Part shown: positions 55,808 to 64,000 of the stretch, one piece after another
How the letters are laid out: each line of letters begins with the position of its first letter
Numbering within the stretch: position 1 is the first letter of the stretch
Assembly (NCBI RefSeq): GCF_900167135.1
Contig: NZ_FUWZ01000002.1
Location: forward strand, 1,390,651-1,454,650
DNA from: Chitinophaga eiseniae
GTDB lineage: Bacteria; Bacteroidota; Bacteroidia; Chitinophagales; Chitinophagaceae
Reading direction: 5' to 3'
Length of the DNA stretch: 64,000 nt
The notes under the pieces: generated by a model
The model's input: the letters and a program-made list of their open reading frames with translations, nothing else
Databases searched by the model: none
Told to the model about the DNA's origin: nothing
Made by a program: the position numbers and the translations under genes

Positions 55808-57289
55808 TTACAGTAAAGGCGTCAGCAGCCTGCAGACAGAGTCCATAAACCGTTTGAAGATATTTCTTTTGTTCCAGCGGGTTTCCTGTACAGGTAAAGA
55901 ATACAGCAGATCTTCATCAAATGCGCGGTCCAGTTTGGCAGCCACTTCCTTATCATACACCAACACGCCGATTTCACAATTCAGAAAAAAGCTGCGATTG
56001 TCAAAATTGACAGAACTCACCCAGGCCAGGTTATCATCTACGACCATGGTTTTGGCGTGAATAAATCCCCTCGTGTAAAAAAATACCTTCACACCTGCTG
56101 CCAGTAAGGGCTTCATATAGGAGAGGGCCGCATGTTGCACAATAAAGGAATCGCCTTTCAACGGTAGCAGCAGCTGTACATCTTTTCCCGCTAAAGCCGC
56201 CATCTGTAAGGCTGTCAGCAATTCTTCCGTAGGTACAAAATAGGGATTGGTGATCCTGATCCGCCTTTTGGCCACGTTGATGGCCATAAGAATAGAACTC
56301 ATCGTCATAGGCCATTCTGAGTCCGGCCCGCTGGCGACGATGTCGGTAAAACAAGTGCCTGTGAGCGGGAGAGAACGGCCGAAGAATGGCGCTTCAAAAG
56401 GAAACACTTCTTTGCTGCAATAACGGTAACTCATGAGGAACTGCAGCTGGAGCAGGTTTACGGCATCTCCCTCAATTTTAAGATGCGTATCACGCCAGAA
56501 AAGATCGTGCTTGCCATTATTGATATAACGGTCGTCGAGATTGATGCCTCCCACAAATCCCACCGTGCCGTCTATCACGATGATTTTCCGGTGATTCCGG
56601 TAGTTGGCATTGCGGTACAAACCCACCAGCACAGGAGAGAATGTATATACGCTGGCGCCATTCTCCTTCAGTATCTTAGGTATCTTTTTGATCCGGTCGC
56701 TGCCCATATCATCGTAGACAAAGCGGACCTGCACGCCCTGGTTCAGTTTTTCCACCAGTATTTGTGTCACTTCATTGCCCACATCGTCTGCCGCGATCAT
56801 GTAATACTCAATATGGATATGGTGTTTGGCAGCCCGCAGTGCGGCCATTACCTCCGGGAATTTTTCTTCTCCGTTGATCAGCAGTTTGACCCGGTTGTTT
56901 TTGGTGAGAATAGACTGCCGTGTGTTAAGCAGCATGGCCGACAGTTCCTGTTTGGTGCCCACCGCCTGCCGCAATTCCAGTTGCATGTGTTCTATTTCCG
57001 ACCGCTGCGATTGCCAGTATTTAGCAAATAACACCTCATCTTTACTGCCTTTGAGGGTGAACCGCCTTTTTTTACGCAGGTCTCTTCCCAGGTAATAGTA
57101 TACGATCAGGCCAACGATCGGTATAAATACCAGCAGCATAATATAGGCCATAGCCTTTACCGGGTTCCGGTTTTCCAGGAGTATGGAGAAGATGACGCCG
57201 GCAAATGTCAGGATTAACAGCACCGTGCTGCTTATTTTAACATACAGGTGCCAGTCGGAGCCAGTCAGATAGTTAATGAGCGTGTGCAC
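55808..57289 (-). CDS. cls: Cardiolipin synthase
   Basis: The 493-residue phospholipase D-type enzyme has two N-terminal membrane helices (about 18-38 and 45-66, the second with AMAYIMLLVFIPIVGLIVYY) and two HKD motifs: NHRKIIVIDG, with GFVGGINLDDRY after it, and IHAKTMVVDDNLAWVSSVNF. It joins two phosphatidylglycerols into cardiolipin at the inner membrane. Length and layout match ClsA. It is monocistronic. Confidence 0.96.
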   Translation of the reverse strand: MHTLINYLTGSDWHLYVKISSTVLLILTFAGVIFSILLENRNPVKAMAYIMLLVFIPIVGLIVYYYLGRDLRKKRRFTLKGSKDEVLFAKYWQSQRSEIEHMQLELRQAVGTKQELSAMLLNTRQSILTKNNRVKLLINGEEKFPEVMAALRAAKHHIHIEYYMIAADDVGNEVTQILVEKLNQGVQVRFVYDDMGSDRIKKIPKILKENGASVYTFSPVLVGLYRNANYRNHRKIIVIDGTVGFVGGINLDDRYINNGKHDLFWRDTHLKIEGDAVNLLQLQFLMSYRYCSKEVFPFEAPFFGRSLPLTGTCFTDIVASGPDSEWPMTMSSILMAINVAKRRIRITNPYFVPTEELLTALQMAALAGKDVQLLLPLKGDSFIVQHAALSYMKPLLAAGVKVFFYTRGFIHAKTMVVDDNLAWVSSVNFDNRSFFLNCEIGVLVYDKEVAAKLDRAFDEDLLYSLPVQETRWNKRNIFKRFMDSVCRLLTPLL

Positions 57290-57478
57290 TCTCTTGATAC
57301 GGTTTTAGTATTTAACGCCGGGCCTGTTAAAAAGTTAAACCCGTTTACACCATGAAGATAACAAAACCGCCATTTATATTATTTTATCCGATGTTAACCG
57401 GATACTGTCCGGGATGATCTTTCCGTTATGAATTGCGCGGACAATGGTATAATTTGTTTGCCACACATCCACGAATTT

Positions 57479-59497
57479 ATGAAAACGATACTGATCAAAG
57501 GGGCGCTGGCCGCGGCATGTTTATGCGCGTATGACGGTTACGCCCAAACGCCCGATCGCTGGCAGATAACGCCCGGCGGCAGCATTATCTGGAACATTAA
57601 CGGTCATATCCCTCATGCTGACCATATCGAAATGGCTGGTAAAAAGGTCGCCCTCTGGCTGCAATACGGGGTAGACAGCAGTGGGGCCAGCGCCATCACA
57701 CGGACGATCGTGTTTCCTACGTACCGCCTGGTGCCCAACAAGACGGAGACTGCCATGATGTATACTATTTCCGATAATATGCTGCCCCGCTTTTTTATCA
57801 ACAACAAGCTGTGGAAGCCGGACGTGTACAACGGCGGGCCGGTAAAGGCGCTGCCGGAGAAAGTGCGTAGCATACAACACAAGGGGATCACCACCGTCAC
57901 CAGTGTATTGGGAAATGACCACCGGATAGAATTAAAAAGGACTTTCTTTCCATCTGATAACCAGCCACTGGTACTGGAGCAGTTTGTATTCATTAATCAT
58001 GGCACACAGCCCGTGCCCATTGAGATGGAAGCCATGCAACTGGAACGCATGCCGGCAGAAAGCCGTAGTGCGAACGGACCGCTTTATTTTACCGTGGAAA
58101 CAGCCGGTGCAGGCAGGCAACAGGTAGCTGCCGGCGATTCTGTCCGTTTTGTGGTAGGGTACAGTGCCCGCCGTGGTACCGAACCCCGGCCGCAGATCAA
58201 CGCTGATGCGGAGATGGCAGGCCGCCGGCAACGGATCGCCGGTATCTTGTCATTGCTGCAGCTGGAAACACCGGATACCCTTTTGAACACCGCTTTTGCT
58301 TTTGCTAAGATCAGGGCCACCGAAAGTATTTATCTCACGAAAGGAGGGTACCTGCACGGACCTGGCGGATTGCGTTATTATGCTGCGATCTGGGCCAATG
58401 ATCAGGCGGAATATGTAAACCCCTTCTTCGGCTTCCTGGGCGACAGCATAGCGCTTAATTCCGCGATGAACAGCTATCGCTGGTTTGCGAAGTACATGAA
58501 CCCGGATTATAAACCCATTCCCAGCTCCATCGTAGCAGAGGGCGACGGTACCTGGCATGGCGCCGGGGACCGGGGAGACATGGCCATGATCGCCTATGGC
58601 GCCAGCCGCTATGCCCTCGCTGCCGGCAACGCCGATTCTGCCCGCGTACTGTGGCCCCTGATAGAATGGAGCCTGGAATACCTGCGCCGGCAGGTGAACG
58701 AAAACGGCGTAGTGCATTCCGACAGCGATGAACTGGAAGGCCGTTTCCCGGCGGGGAACGCTAACCTCAATACCAGCGCCCTCTATTACGATGCGCTCCG
58801 CTCCGCTGTGCTGCTGGCGAAACAATTAAAGGTGCCGGCGCGGGACTATGCGCAACGCGCTGCCGAGCTGCGGAAAAACATTGACCGGTTCTTCGGCGCT
58901 ACCGTGGAAGGCTTTGATACCTATCGCTATTACGGGGAAAACAAAGTATTGCGTGCCTGGATCGCAACACCGCTGACAACCGGCCTGTTTGAAAGGAAAG
59001 CGGGCACAATTGCCGCCCTGTTTTCCCCGAAGCTGTGGACGGAAGACGGCCTCGCGTCCCAGTCCGGCGATCGCACGTTTTGGGACCGCTCTACGTTGTA
59101 TGCCCTACGGGGTGTGTTTGCTGCCGGCGAAACAGCCAGGGCGATGGATAAACTGGAATATTACTCCCGCCGCCGGCTGCTGGGCGAACATGTGCCTTAT
59201 CCGGTAGAAGCTTACCCGGAAGGCAACCAGCGGCACCTCTCTGCAGAAAGTGGCCTGTATTGCCGTATTTTCACGGAAGGTATGTTTGGTATGCGGCCAA
59301 CGGGATTTAACAGTTTTGACTGTACGCCACGGCTGCCGGAAGGCTGGGACCATATGGCATTGCGCAACATTCACGCCTTCGGTAGAAAATTTGATGTCGA
59401 AGTAAAAAGAAAAGACAAAGGAAGATTATTGGTGATGGCTAACGGAAAAGAATACACGATAAAAGAAGGGACAACTTTACCCATTGTACTGAAATAA
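57479..59497 (+). CDS. Exported six-hairpin (alpha/alpha)6-barrel glycosidase-like protein
   Basis: ATG at 57479 gives 672 residues with the signal peptide MKTILIKGALAAACLCAYDG ending at YAQ; an earlier ATG at 57428 adds a poor leader. About residues 25-260 are beta-rich, and about 265-600 form a helical-toroid domain with conserved acidic and aromatic clusters (YYAAIWANDQAEYVNPFFGF, VAEGDGTWHGAGDRGDMAMI, SDSDELEGRFPAGNANLNTS). A short beta domain closes the chain (TPRLPEGWDHMAL). The fold group includes rhamnosidases, trehalase/GH63-like and related enzymes; I cannot assign the family or sugar. It is convergent with an alpha-galactosidase gene. Confidence 0.75.
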   Translation: MKTILIKGALAAACLCAYDGYAQTPDRWQITPGGSIIWNINGHIPHADHIEMAGKKVALWLQYGVDSSGASAITRTIVFPTYRLVPNKTETAMMYTISDNMLPRFFINNKLWKPDVYNGGPVKALPEKVRSIQHKGITTVTSVLGNDHRIELKRTFFPSDNQPLVLEQFVFINHGTQPVPIEMEAMQLERMPAESRSANGPLYFTVETAGAGRQQVAAGDSVRFVVGYSARRGTEPRPQINADAEMAGRRQRIAGILSLLQLETPDTLLNTAFAFAKIRATESIYLTKGGYLHGPGGLRYYAAIWANDQAEYVNPFFGFLGDSIALNSAMNSYRWFAKYMNPDYKPIPSSIVAEGDGTWHGAGDRGDMAMIAYGASRYALAAGNADSARVLWPLIEWSLEYLRRQVNENGVVHSDSDELEGRFPAGNANLNTSALYYDALRSAVLLAKQLKVPARDYAQRAAELRKNIDRFFGATVEGFDTYRYYGENKVLRAWIATPLTTGLFERKAGTIAALFSPKLWTEDGLASQSGDRTFWDRSTLYALRGVFAAGETARAMDKLEYYSRRRLLGEHVPYPVEAYPEGNQRHLSAESGLYCRIFTEGMFGMRPTGFNSFDCTPRLPEGWDHMALRNIHAFGRKFDVEVKRKDKGRLLVMANGKEYTIKEGTTLPIVLK

Positions 59498-59498
59498 A

Positions 59499-59526
59499 AA
59501 ACGGGCCGGAACTATCCGGCCCGTTT
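59499..59526. terminator. Bidirectional terminator between two glycosidase genes
   Basis: AAACGGGCCGG (59499-59509) pairs with CCGGCCCGTTT (59516-59526), a strong GC stem shared by the convergent genes. Confidence 0.88.
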
Positions 59527-59529
59527 GCA

Positions 59530-61674
59530 TTACTCTGCTATTACCTCCAGTATATTGCTGCTCAGCGGTTTTACCCTGCCGGGTGTTAGACTGATACCTG
59601 TATTCATAAGGAAATCTCCGCTGTATACCTGGTTGCCGAAAGCTGACCTGGTTCCGGGAAAAAGGTTGGTCTCACTGACACGGTAGTTCTTGCTAGGGTC
59701 CAGTCCCTGTAGCTTCACCACCGGGAAAACATCCACCCGGCGGGTATTCATGAGATAATGAAATACTACAGCTTTTTGTTTGTCAGCGCTTGTATATTGA
59801 AATACTGCACGAGGCTGCCCGTAGGGAGAAACAAGACGATAGAGGTCGCCATACCAAACGATGTCACGTAAACGGTTATACGTAACTACGGCATCGTGAC
59901 TGAATTGCAGTTCCTGTGGTGTGAAATCGTCTACTTTGATATCATAACCCAATTTACCCATCATGGCCACATCCGTACGGAACTTCAGGGATTGTTTGCC
60001 CATGTTGGTCACATGTGCCGCCATGGTGTTGGCCGGGAAGAAATGGGAGTACCCGTATTGAATGTAAATCCTGTCGAGCGGATCGGTGTTATCACTGGGC
60101 CAGAATTCCGTAAAGTATTTCATGGCGCCGTAATCCGTACGGCCACCGCCACCGGAGCACAACATAATGGGAAGATGCGGGTATTTGGCGCGCACTCTTT
60201 CCAGCACTTTATAAAGGCTGCGGGTATAGTCAATAAAAAGATGGGATTGTTTTCCCTTCAGGTAAGGGGAGTAAGAATTGGTCATCATCCGGTTGCAGTC
60301 CCATTTGATGTAGGCGATACCAGGGTTTTCACGCATTGTTTTATCCACGATATCAAATACAAAATCCTGTACGGCAGGATTGACCAGGTCCAGCACCAGC
60401 TGGTTGCGATAGTAGTGCTCTTCACGATTGGGAAGACGCAGTATCCAATCAGGATGTTTGGTGTACAGCTCACTTTTGGGGTTAACCATCTCCGGTTCCA
60501 GCCAGATGCCGAATTTCACGCCCTGTTTTTCCGCTTCTTTTACCAGGTAGCCCAGGCCATGGGGAAGTTTATCTTTATTGGTGTCCCAGTCGCCGAGGCC
60601 GGCGTTGTCCGCATCGCGGGGATATTTATTGGCAAACCATCCGTCGTCCAGCAGGAAGAGGTCTGTTCCGAGTTTGGCTGCGCCGCTGAACAGGCTGGTG
60701 AGTTTAGTCTCGTCGAAGTGCATGCCGGTGGCTTCCCAGTTGTTCAGCAAGGTGAGTCGCGGCGTGTGTCCGTCGAGGATACCGTAGTTTACCGCCCAAT
60801 GCTGAAAATTGCGGCTGGTTTGGCCTTTGCCATGGTCGGACCAGGTGAAGAGGAAAGCGGGCGTAGTAAATACTTCATTGGGCTGCAGCGTGTAGTCGCT
60901 GGCGTAAGGGTTGATGCCTGCGCTCACGTGCAGGGCGTTTTTTTCGTCCACTTCAAAGCCAAAACGGAAGTTGCCGGTCCAGGCCAGCGTGCCGGCCAGC
61001 ACTTCGCCGGTGTTTTCATTGGCGGCGCCGTTGAGGGAAAGCAGGAACATGGGCGACTGGTACATATTGGCACGTACACCCAGTTTGCTGTCCAGTATTT
61101 TATTGCCTTTGGTCAGTTTTTCTTCCACCATGTTAGCTTCTTTGGCCCAGTCGCCATGGAACTGGGTCAGCCAGTAACGGGCAGCATTAAAATGCAGCAT
61201 GGAAGAAGCATAGGCGGTCATTAACACAGGTTGTTTTTCCGTGTGCCTGATTTCTGTCCACGCCTTGATCATATCTTCCTGGAAGAAGGTCTCAAAATGC
61301 AGGGTAACGGTTACCGGATATACGGGGTCCTTGAGTATGATATCCGTAGTGGAGACATTATTATCTTTTTTGTCAGTCCGGGAAGAGACGTATTTGAGCT
61401 CCAGTGAGGGATTACCGTCGTTATGCACGATCCGTATGGCGGGGTCCAGCAGGCTTTCCATACCGGCGGTAGTATAGGCTTCCTGGGTGTTCCGGGCGGC
61501 GGTGTCGGCTTCAGCAGGCTGCAATGCCCGTCCGAAGTATTGCTGTACCAGCCGGCCCTGGGGATTGACGTTATAAACCAGGCTGATATTCCTGGTGGCA
61601 AGCCGTATCTGTTGACGCTGCGCGAAAACGCTATGGGAGAGCAGCAGCAGCCCTATGCAGAGCAATTTTTTCAT
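59530..61674 (-). CDS. GH36 alpha-galactosidase, exported
   Basis: The 714-residue protein has a signal peptide (MKKLLCIGLLLLSHSVFAQ), an N-terminal beta-supersandwich to about 300, and the catalytic barrel. Asp459 in YIKWDCNR is the expected nucleophile and Asp528 in WPSDNTDP the acid/base. DLFLLDDGWFANKYPRDADN, KFGIWLEPEMVNP and LCSGGGGRTDYGAMKYFTEF are further GH36 signatures. It releases terminal alpha-galactose from oligosaccharides, probably in the periplasm. It is monocistronic, with no sugar transporter adjacent. Confidence 0.95.
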   Translation of the reverse strand: MKKLLCIGLLLLSHSVFAQRQQIRLATRNISLVYNVNPQGRLVQQYFGRALQPAEADTAARNTQEAYTTAGMESLLDPAIRIVHNDGNPSLELKYVSSRTDKKDNNVSTTDIILKDPVYPVTVTLHFETFFQEDMIKAWTEIRHTEKQPVLMTAYASSMLHFNAARYWLTQFHGDWAKEANMVEEKLTKGNKILDSKLGVRANMYQSPMFLLSLNGAANENTGEVLAGTLAWTGNFRFGFEVDEKNALHVSAGINPYASDYTLQPNEVFTTPAFLFTWSDHGKGQTSRNFQHWAVNYGILDGHTPRLTLLNNWEATGMHFDETKLTSLFSGAAKLGTDLFLLDDGWFANKYPRDADNAGLGDWDTNKDKLPHGLGYLVKEAEKQGVKFGIWLEPEMVNPKSELYTKHPDWILRLPNREEHYYRNQLVLDLVNPAVQDFVFDIVDKTMRENPGIAYIKWDCNRMMTNSYSPYLKGKQSHLFIDYTRSLYKVLERVRAKYPHLPIMLCSGGGGRTDYGAMKYFTEFWPSDNTDPLDRIYIQYGYSHFFPANTMAAHVTNMGKQSLKFRTDVAMMGKLGYDIKVDDFTPQELQFSHDAVVTYNRLRDIVWYGDLYRLVSPYGQPRAVFQYTSADKQKAVVFHYLMNTRRVDVFPVVKLQGLDPSKNYRVSETNLFPGTRSAFGNQVYSGDFLMNTGISLTPGRVKPLSSNILEVIAE

Positions 61675-61890
61675 GTGTTATTTTTTAACGCGGAGGAATA
61701 AGCGTACAAAATACAAATATTGATCAGAAAAGCTGATGATAATTTACCGGAAAGCGGTTGTTTTGTGCAGTTGCGAACGAATACGTGCGGATAAGTGCGG
61801 GGATGGCCTGCAAACTGGCGGTCACCACGCCGGTGAAAAGTTTAAAAACAGAATAATCCGTAGTTTGGGGAGGATTTAAAACGACTCTCC

Positions 61891-62691
61891 ATGACGCCGC
61901 AGATCATCATTGTACTGGTACTGACAGCCGTTATCAACCTGATTGTAACCTTATCTTTTGCTGTAAGGACCGTTGGGGTAACGACCGGCAGGATAGCGAT
62001 TACTTTCTCTCTTTTTAATATACTGGTGCTGGTATCCCGTACCGCCAATACTTTCCAGGCGCCGCTGCTGGCCAAAACGGTGGAGGAGGAGTTAAAGCGG
62101 CAGGTGACGGGCAACGAAGGACTTTTCCGGCTTATTATTTTATCCTGTACGATTGGTTCGGTGATCGGTGCGGCGCTGATACCTTCTTTTCAGCGGATGT
62201 TGTCAAAGGCCGTAGAACATTTTAGTGTGCACCGTTCTGTTCCCCGGCTCTTCTATCTTGGCTTTTCGGGATCAGGGATGCAGTTTATCAAAGAGAACCT
62301 GAGGATGCCTTCCAGGGGAAGTATTACAGGATTACATCCAGTGAAGGGGTTTCCGAGAAAGATGTTTTTGTTTAACCTGGTTGCCACGGCTATTATGACC
62401 ATCAGTGTGCTCTGCTGTGTATATGCTGCGTACCTGAATCCTGACTACAGGACCACTGCCAGCAATTTATCCGGCGTTATCAATGGCGTAGCGACGTTGC
62501 TGATGGTGCTTTTTATAGATCCGCACTCTTCCGTGCTAACGGATGATGTGGTATTGGGAAAAGTGAGTGTCAGTTATTTCCGGCAGTATATCACCTATAT
62601 GGTGATTGCCCGTGTAGCGGGCACTTTATTGGCCCAGCTGCTGCTGTTGCCGGGGGCCATGCTGATAGCAAAACTGGCGGAATACGTGTGA
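61891..62691 (+). CDS. amj: Amj-family lipid II flippase
   Basis: The 266-residue protein has about six hydrophobic segments. It matches the Amj (YdaH) family through RTVGVTTGRIAITFSLFNIL, VLVSRTANTFQAPLLAKTVE near the N-terminus, and LLMVLFIDPHSSVLTDDVVL toward the C-terminus. Length equals the Bacillus subtilis protein. Amj moves lipid-linked peptidoglycan precursor across the inner membrane as an alternative to MurJ. It is followed 65 bases later by a gene of unknown function on the same strand. Confidence 0.85.
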   Translation: MTPQIIIVLVLTAVINLIVTLSFAVRTVGVTTGRIAITFSLFNILVLVSRTANTFQAPLLAKTVEEELKRQVTGNEGLFRLIILSCTIGSVIGAALIPSFQRMLSKAVEHFSVHRSVPRLFYLGFSGSGMQFIKENLRMPSRGSITGLHPVKGFPRKMFLFNLVATAIMTISVLCCVYAAYLNPDYRTTASNLSGVINGVATLLMVLFIDPHSSVLTDDVVLGKVSVSYFRQYITYMVIARVAGTLLAQLLLLPGAMLIAKLAEYV

Positions 62692-62756
62692 TTTTTTTCT
62701 TTGAACGTTAAGAACTGATTAACATTTCAATAAAAAAAAATGCTTTTTTTTGAAGC

Positions 62757-63290
62757 ATGTTTTTTAACCCCCAACCACTTTTTGTTATTGTTGGTTATCC
62801 TAACGTTGGTAAACGAAAGGTATTGCAGGAGATCTTTGCCCGAAAGAATTTTTTTCCGCTGAAAGACCCTTTTATACCCGTTGCGTTTCCGGAAAATAAG
62901 TTTGTAGTGATCAACAGGACCAATCATCGTGGTGCATCTGATACGTTATGCACACATCTCAGTCACGTAATGAGTAAGCATATTTTTTCTTCTGCGGCTT
63001 TTATGCTGATGTTAAGCTTTATCCTGGATGGAGGCCGGCGGGATGCGCGGCGGGTCGTGCAGTACCTGGAGGCGTCCGGGTGCCTGGTGCATTACCTGGT
63101 GCTGGCGGGTAGCTGGGAGGATAAACGGGTGCTGACCGAGGAGGCGCTGGAACCCTTACTGGCAGCCATCGGGAACGGACGTATACATTACTTTGACCGG
63201 TTGGTGACCCGTTCGCCGCTGCGTTTTCAGCAGCGAACGGAGGAGGTGACCACGGTGATCAGGAGCGTGCTGGCCGGGAGCCACCGGTAA
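62757..63290 (+). CDS. Hypothetical protein with a degenerate P-loop-like start
   Basis: The 177-residue protein opens MFFNPQPLFVIVGYPNVGKR. The stretch GYPNVGKR (residues 13-20) looks like a Walker A loop in which the usual Ser/Thr after Lys is Arg. A hydrophobic strand precedes it as in P-loop proteins. Residues 75-110 contain a helix and FMLMLSFILDGGRRDARRVV, which could hold a Walker B-like Asp. I do not recognise a family. The 3' end overlaps the convergent clpP gene by 32 bases. Nucleotide binding is inference only. Confidence 0.6.
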   Translation: MFFNPQPLFVIVGYPNVGKRKVLQEIFARKNFFPLKDPFIPVAFPENKFVVINRTNHRGASDTLCTHLSHVMSKHIFSSAAFMLMLSFILDGGRRDARRVVQYLEASGCLVHYLVLAGSWEDKRVLTEEALEPLLAAIGNGRIHYFDRLVTRSPLRFQQRTEEVTTVIRSVLAGSHR

Positions 63291-63939
63291 GCGTTTTTCC
63301 GGTTGTTAGCAGCGGTTGCATGAGCGCCACCCGGAACGGGGAATGTTCGAGAGCAATGAGGTCTTCCGTACTGCCAAGTACCTGGTCTATCAGGCCAAAA
63401 GCCTGTGCTTCGACAGCATTCATGAAGTGGTCGTTTTCGAAGGCGGTTGCTATCTCTTCTGTACTTCTGCCGGCATGTTGGGCAAGCAGGTAGAAGAGCT
63501 GACTTTGCAGCCGTTCCTGTTCGCGGTAGGCGATGCGCACATCTTCGGTGTAGCCTTTGGCGCCGCCGGCGGCTGGATGCATGTGTATTGTGGCATGGGG
63601 GAGGGCGTACCGCTGTCCCTTTGCACCGGCAGTAAGGATGGCGGTAGACATGCTGCCGGTGAAGCCCATGGACATGGTGGATACAGGCGACTTCAGCATT
63701 TTCATGGTGTCGTAGATAGCGAGGCCTGAATAAATAGCGCCGCCGGGACTGTTGATATACATGCTGATAGGCTGGTGCCCGATACTGTCGAGGTACAGCA
63801 GCTGAGCTACGATCAGGTTGGCCACCTGGTCGTCGATGGCTGTACCGAGAAAAATGATGCGCTCTTTCAGGAGCAGGCTGTATATGTCAAAGGCATTGCG
63901 GCCATCGCCGTCAATGACGGTAGGAATCAAAAAAGCCAT
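63259..63939 (-). CDS. clpP: ClpP-family serine protease
   Basis: The 226-residue protein aligns with ClpP: YINSPGGAIYSGLAIYDTMK, the Ser elbow MGFTGSMSTAILTAGAKGQR (Ser96), the His in ALPHATIHMHPAAGG (His121) and the Asp in FENDHFMNAVEA (Asp170), so the catalytic triad is present. Departures from the usual GxAASMG and MIHQP motifs and a longer C-terminal tail mark it as a divergent paralogue, possibly not the main housekeeping ClpP. It forms a cytoplasmic protease barrel fed by a Clp ATPase. Another minus-strand frame ends 11 bases upstream. Confidence 0.93.
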   Translation of the reverse strand: MAFLIPTVIDGDGRNAFDIYSLLLKERIIFLGTAIDDQVANLIVAQLLYLDSIGHQPISMYINSPGGAIYSGLAIYDTMKMLKSPVSTMSMGFTGSMSTAILTAGAKGQRYALPHATIHMHPAAGGAKGYTEDVRIAYREQERLQSQLFYLLAQHAGRSTEEIATAFENDHFMNAVEAQAFGLIDQVLGSTEDLIALEHSPFRVALMQPLLTTGKTLTGGSRPARS

Positions 63940-63950
63940 ATGTAAAAGGA

Positions 63951-64000
63951 TTATTGGAAGATGGAAGTGATTTTCTGACGGTATGTTTCGTCGGTCATCA
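63951..64000 (-). CDS. C-terminal fragment of an unidentified gene at the window edge
   Basis: A minus-strand frame enters from the right edge and ends TAA at 63951-63953 with the residues MTDETYRQKITSIFQ. It stops 11 bases before the clpP ATG, so it could be an upstream gene of the same operon. Too little is visible to name it, and the frame could be chance. Confidence 0.3.
   Translation of the reverse strand, partial: MTDETYRQKITSIFQ

Overview
The window is chromosomal DNA from a Bacteroidota bacterium, most likely a Chitinophaga-type member of the Chitinophagaceae. Evidence: promoters of the Bacteroidota type (TAnnTTTG), start codons without Shine-Dalgarno sequences, a TamB/TamL pair in which the TamA-like partner is a lipoprotein, families largely confined to the phylum (DUF2480, DUF6563, DUF5077-DUF3472, the arginase-fold protein without metal ligands), and an export-rich, carbohydrate-oriented gene set. 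Placement at genus level is inference. No rRNA, tRNA, CRISPR, prophage or insertion sequence was seen.

Layout. 1-15.6 kb: housekeeping genes, namely an arginase-fold protein, a glycosyltransferase, an ArsC-like protein, DNA polymerase I, an exported PepC-type peptidase, a threonylcarbamoyl-adenylate synthase, MtgA, a PnuC plus NadR-type kinase pair for nicotinamide riboside, a large PNGase F-type enzyme, an Nfu scaffold, ferritin and methylglyoxal synthase. 15.7-27.6 kb: an MscS channel, a GHL10-type glycosidase, glutamate synthase (gltBD) and envelope hypotheticals. 27.9-35.4 kb: tamB-tamL. 35.5-43.9 kb: PoxB, RlpA, a PfpI protein, a DUF3472 protein, CorA, DUF2480 and a PpiD-like foldase. 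53.4-64 kb: an ECF sigma factor overlapping a membrane-anchored partner, cardiolipin synthase, two glycosidases, an Amj-type lipid II flippase and a ClpP.

The striking part is 44.0-51.0 kb. Gene density collapses: only nadA, feoA and ybeY lie in about 7 kb, and the rest is AT-rich, repeat-rich, apparently non-coding DNA. It holds a cluster of about a dozen DnaA-box-like 9-mers (44.07-44.64 kb), an array of paired inverted copies of a roughly 19-bp motif (45.8-46.85 kb), a second DnaA-box array whose boxes share one orientation and mostly sit on a 51-bp register (47.07-47.51 kb), three parS-type palindromes (48.57, 48.61 and 50.93 kb, the last just upstream of mnmG), and a tandem array of a roughly 154-bp unit (49.9-50.5 kb). 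I read this as the chromosome replication origin and centromere region. The DnaA boxes and parS sites follow known consensuses. The paired-hairpin array and the 154-bp array are not explained by any element I know.

Functional links: PnuC imports nicotinamide riboside and the overlapping kinase traps it, while nadA makes NAD de novo. GltB and GltD form one enzyme. TamB and TamL form one outer-membrane assembly machine. The sigma factor and its overlapping partner form a putative envelope-sensing pair. MtgA, RlpA and Amj all act on peptidoglycan.
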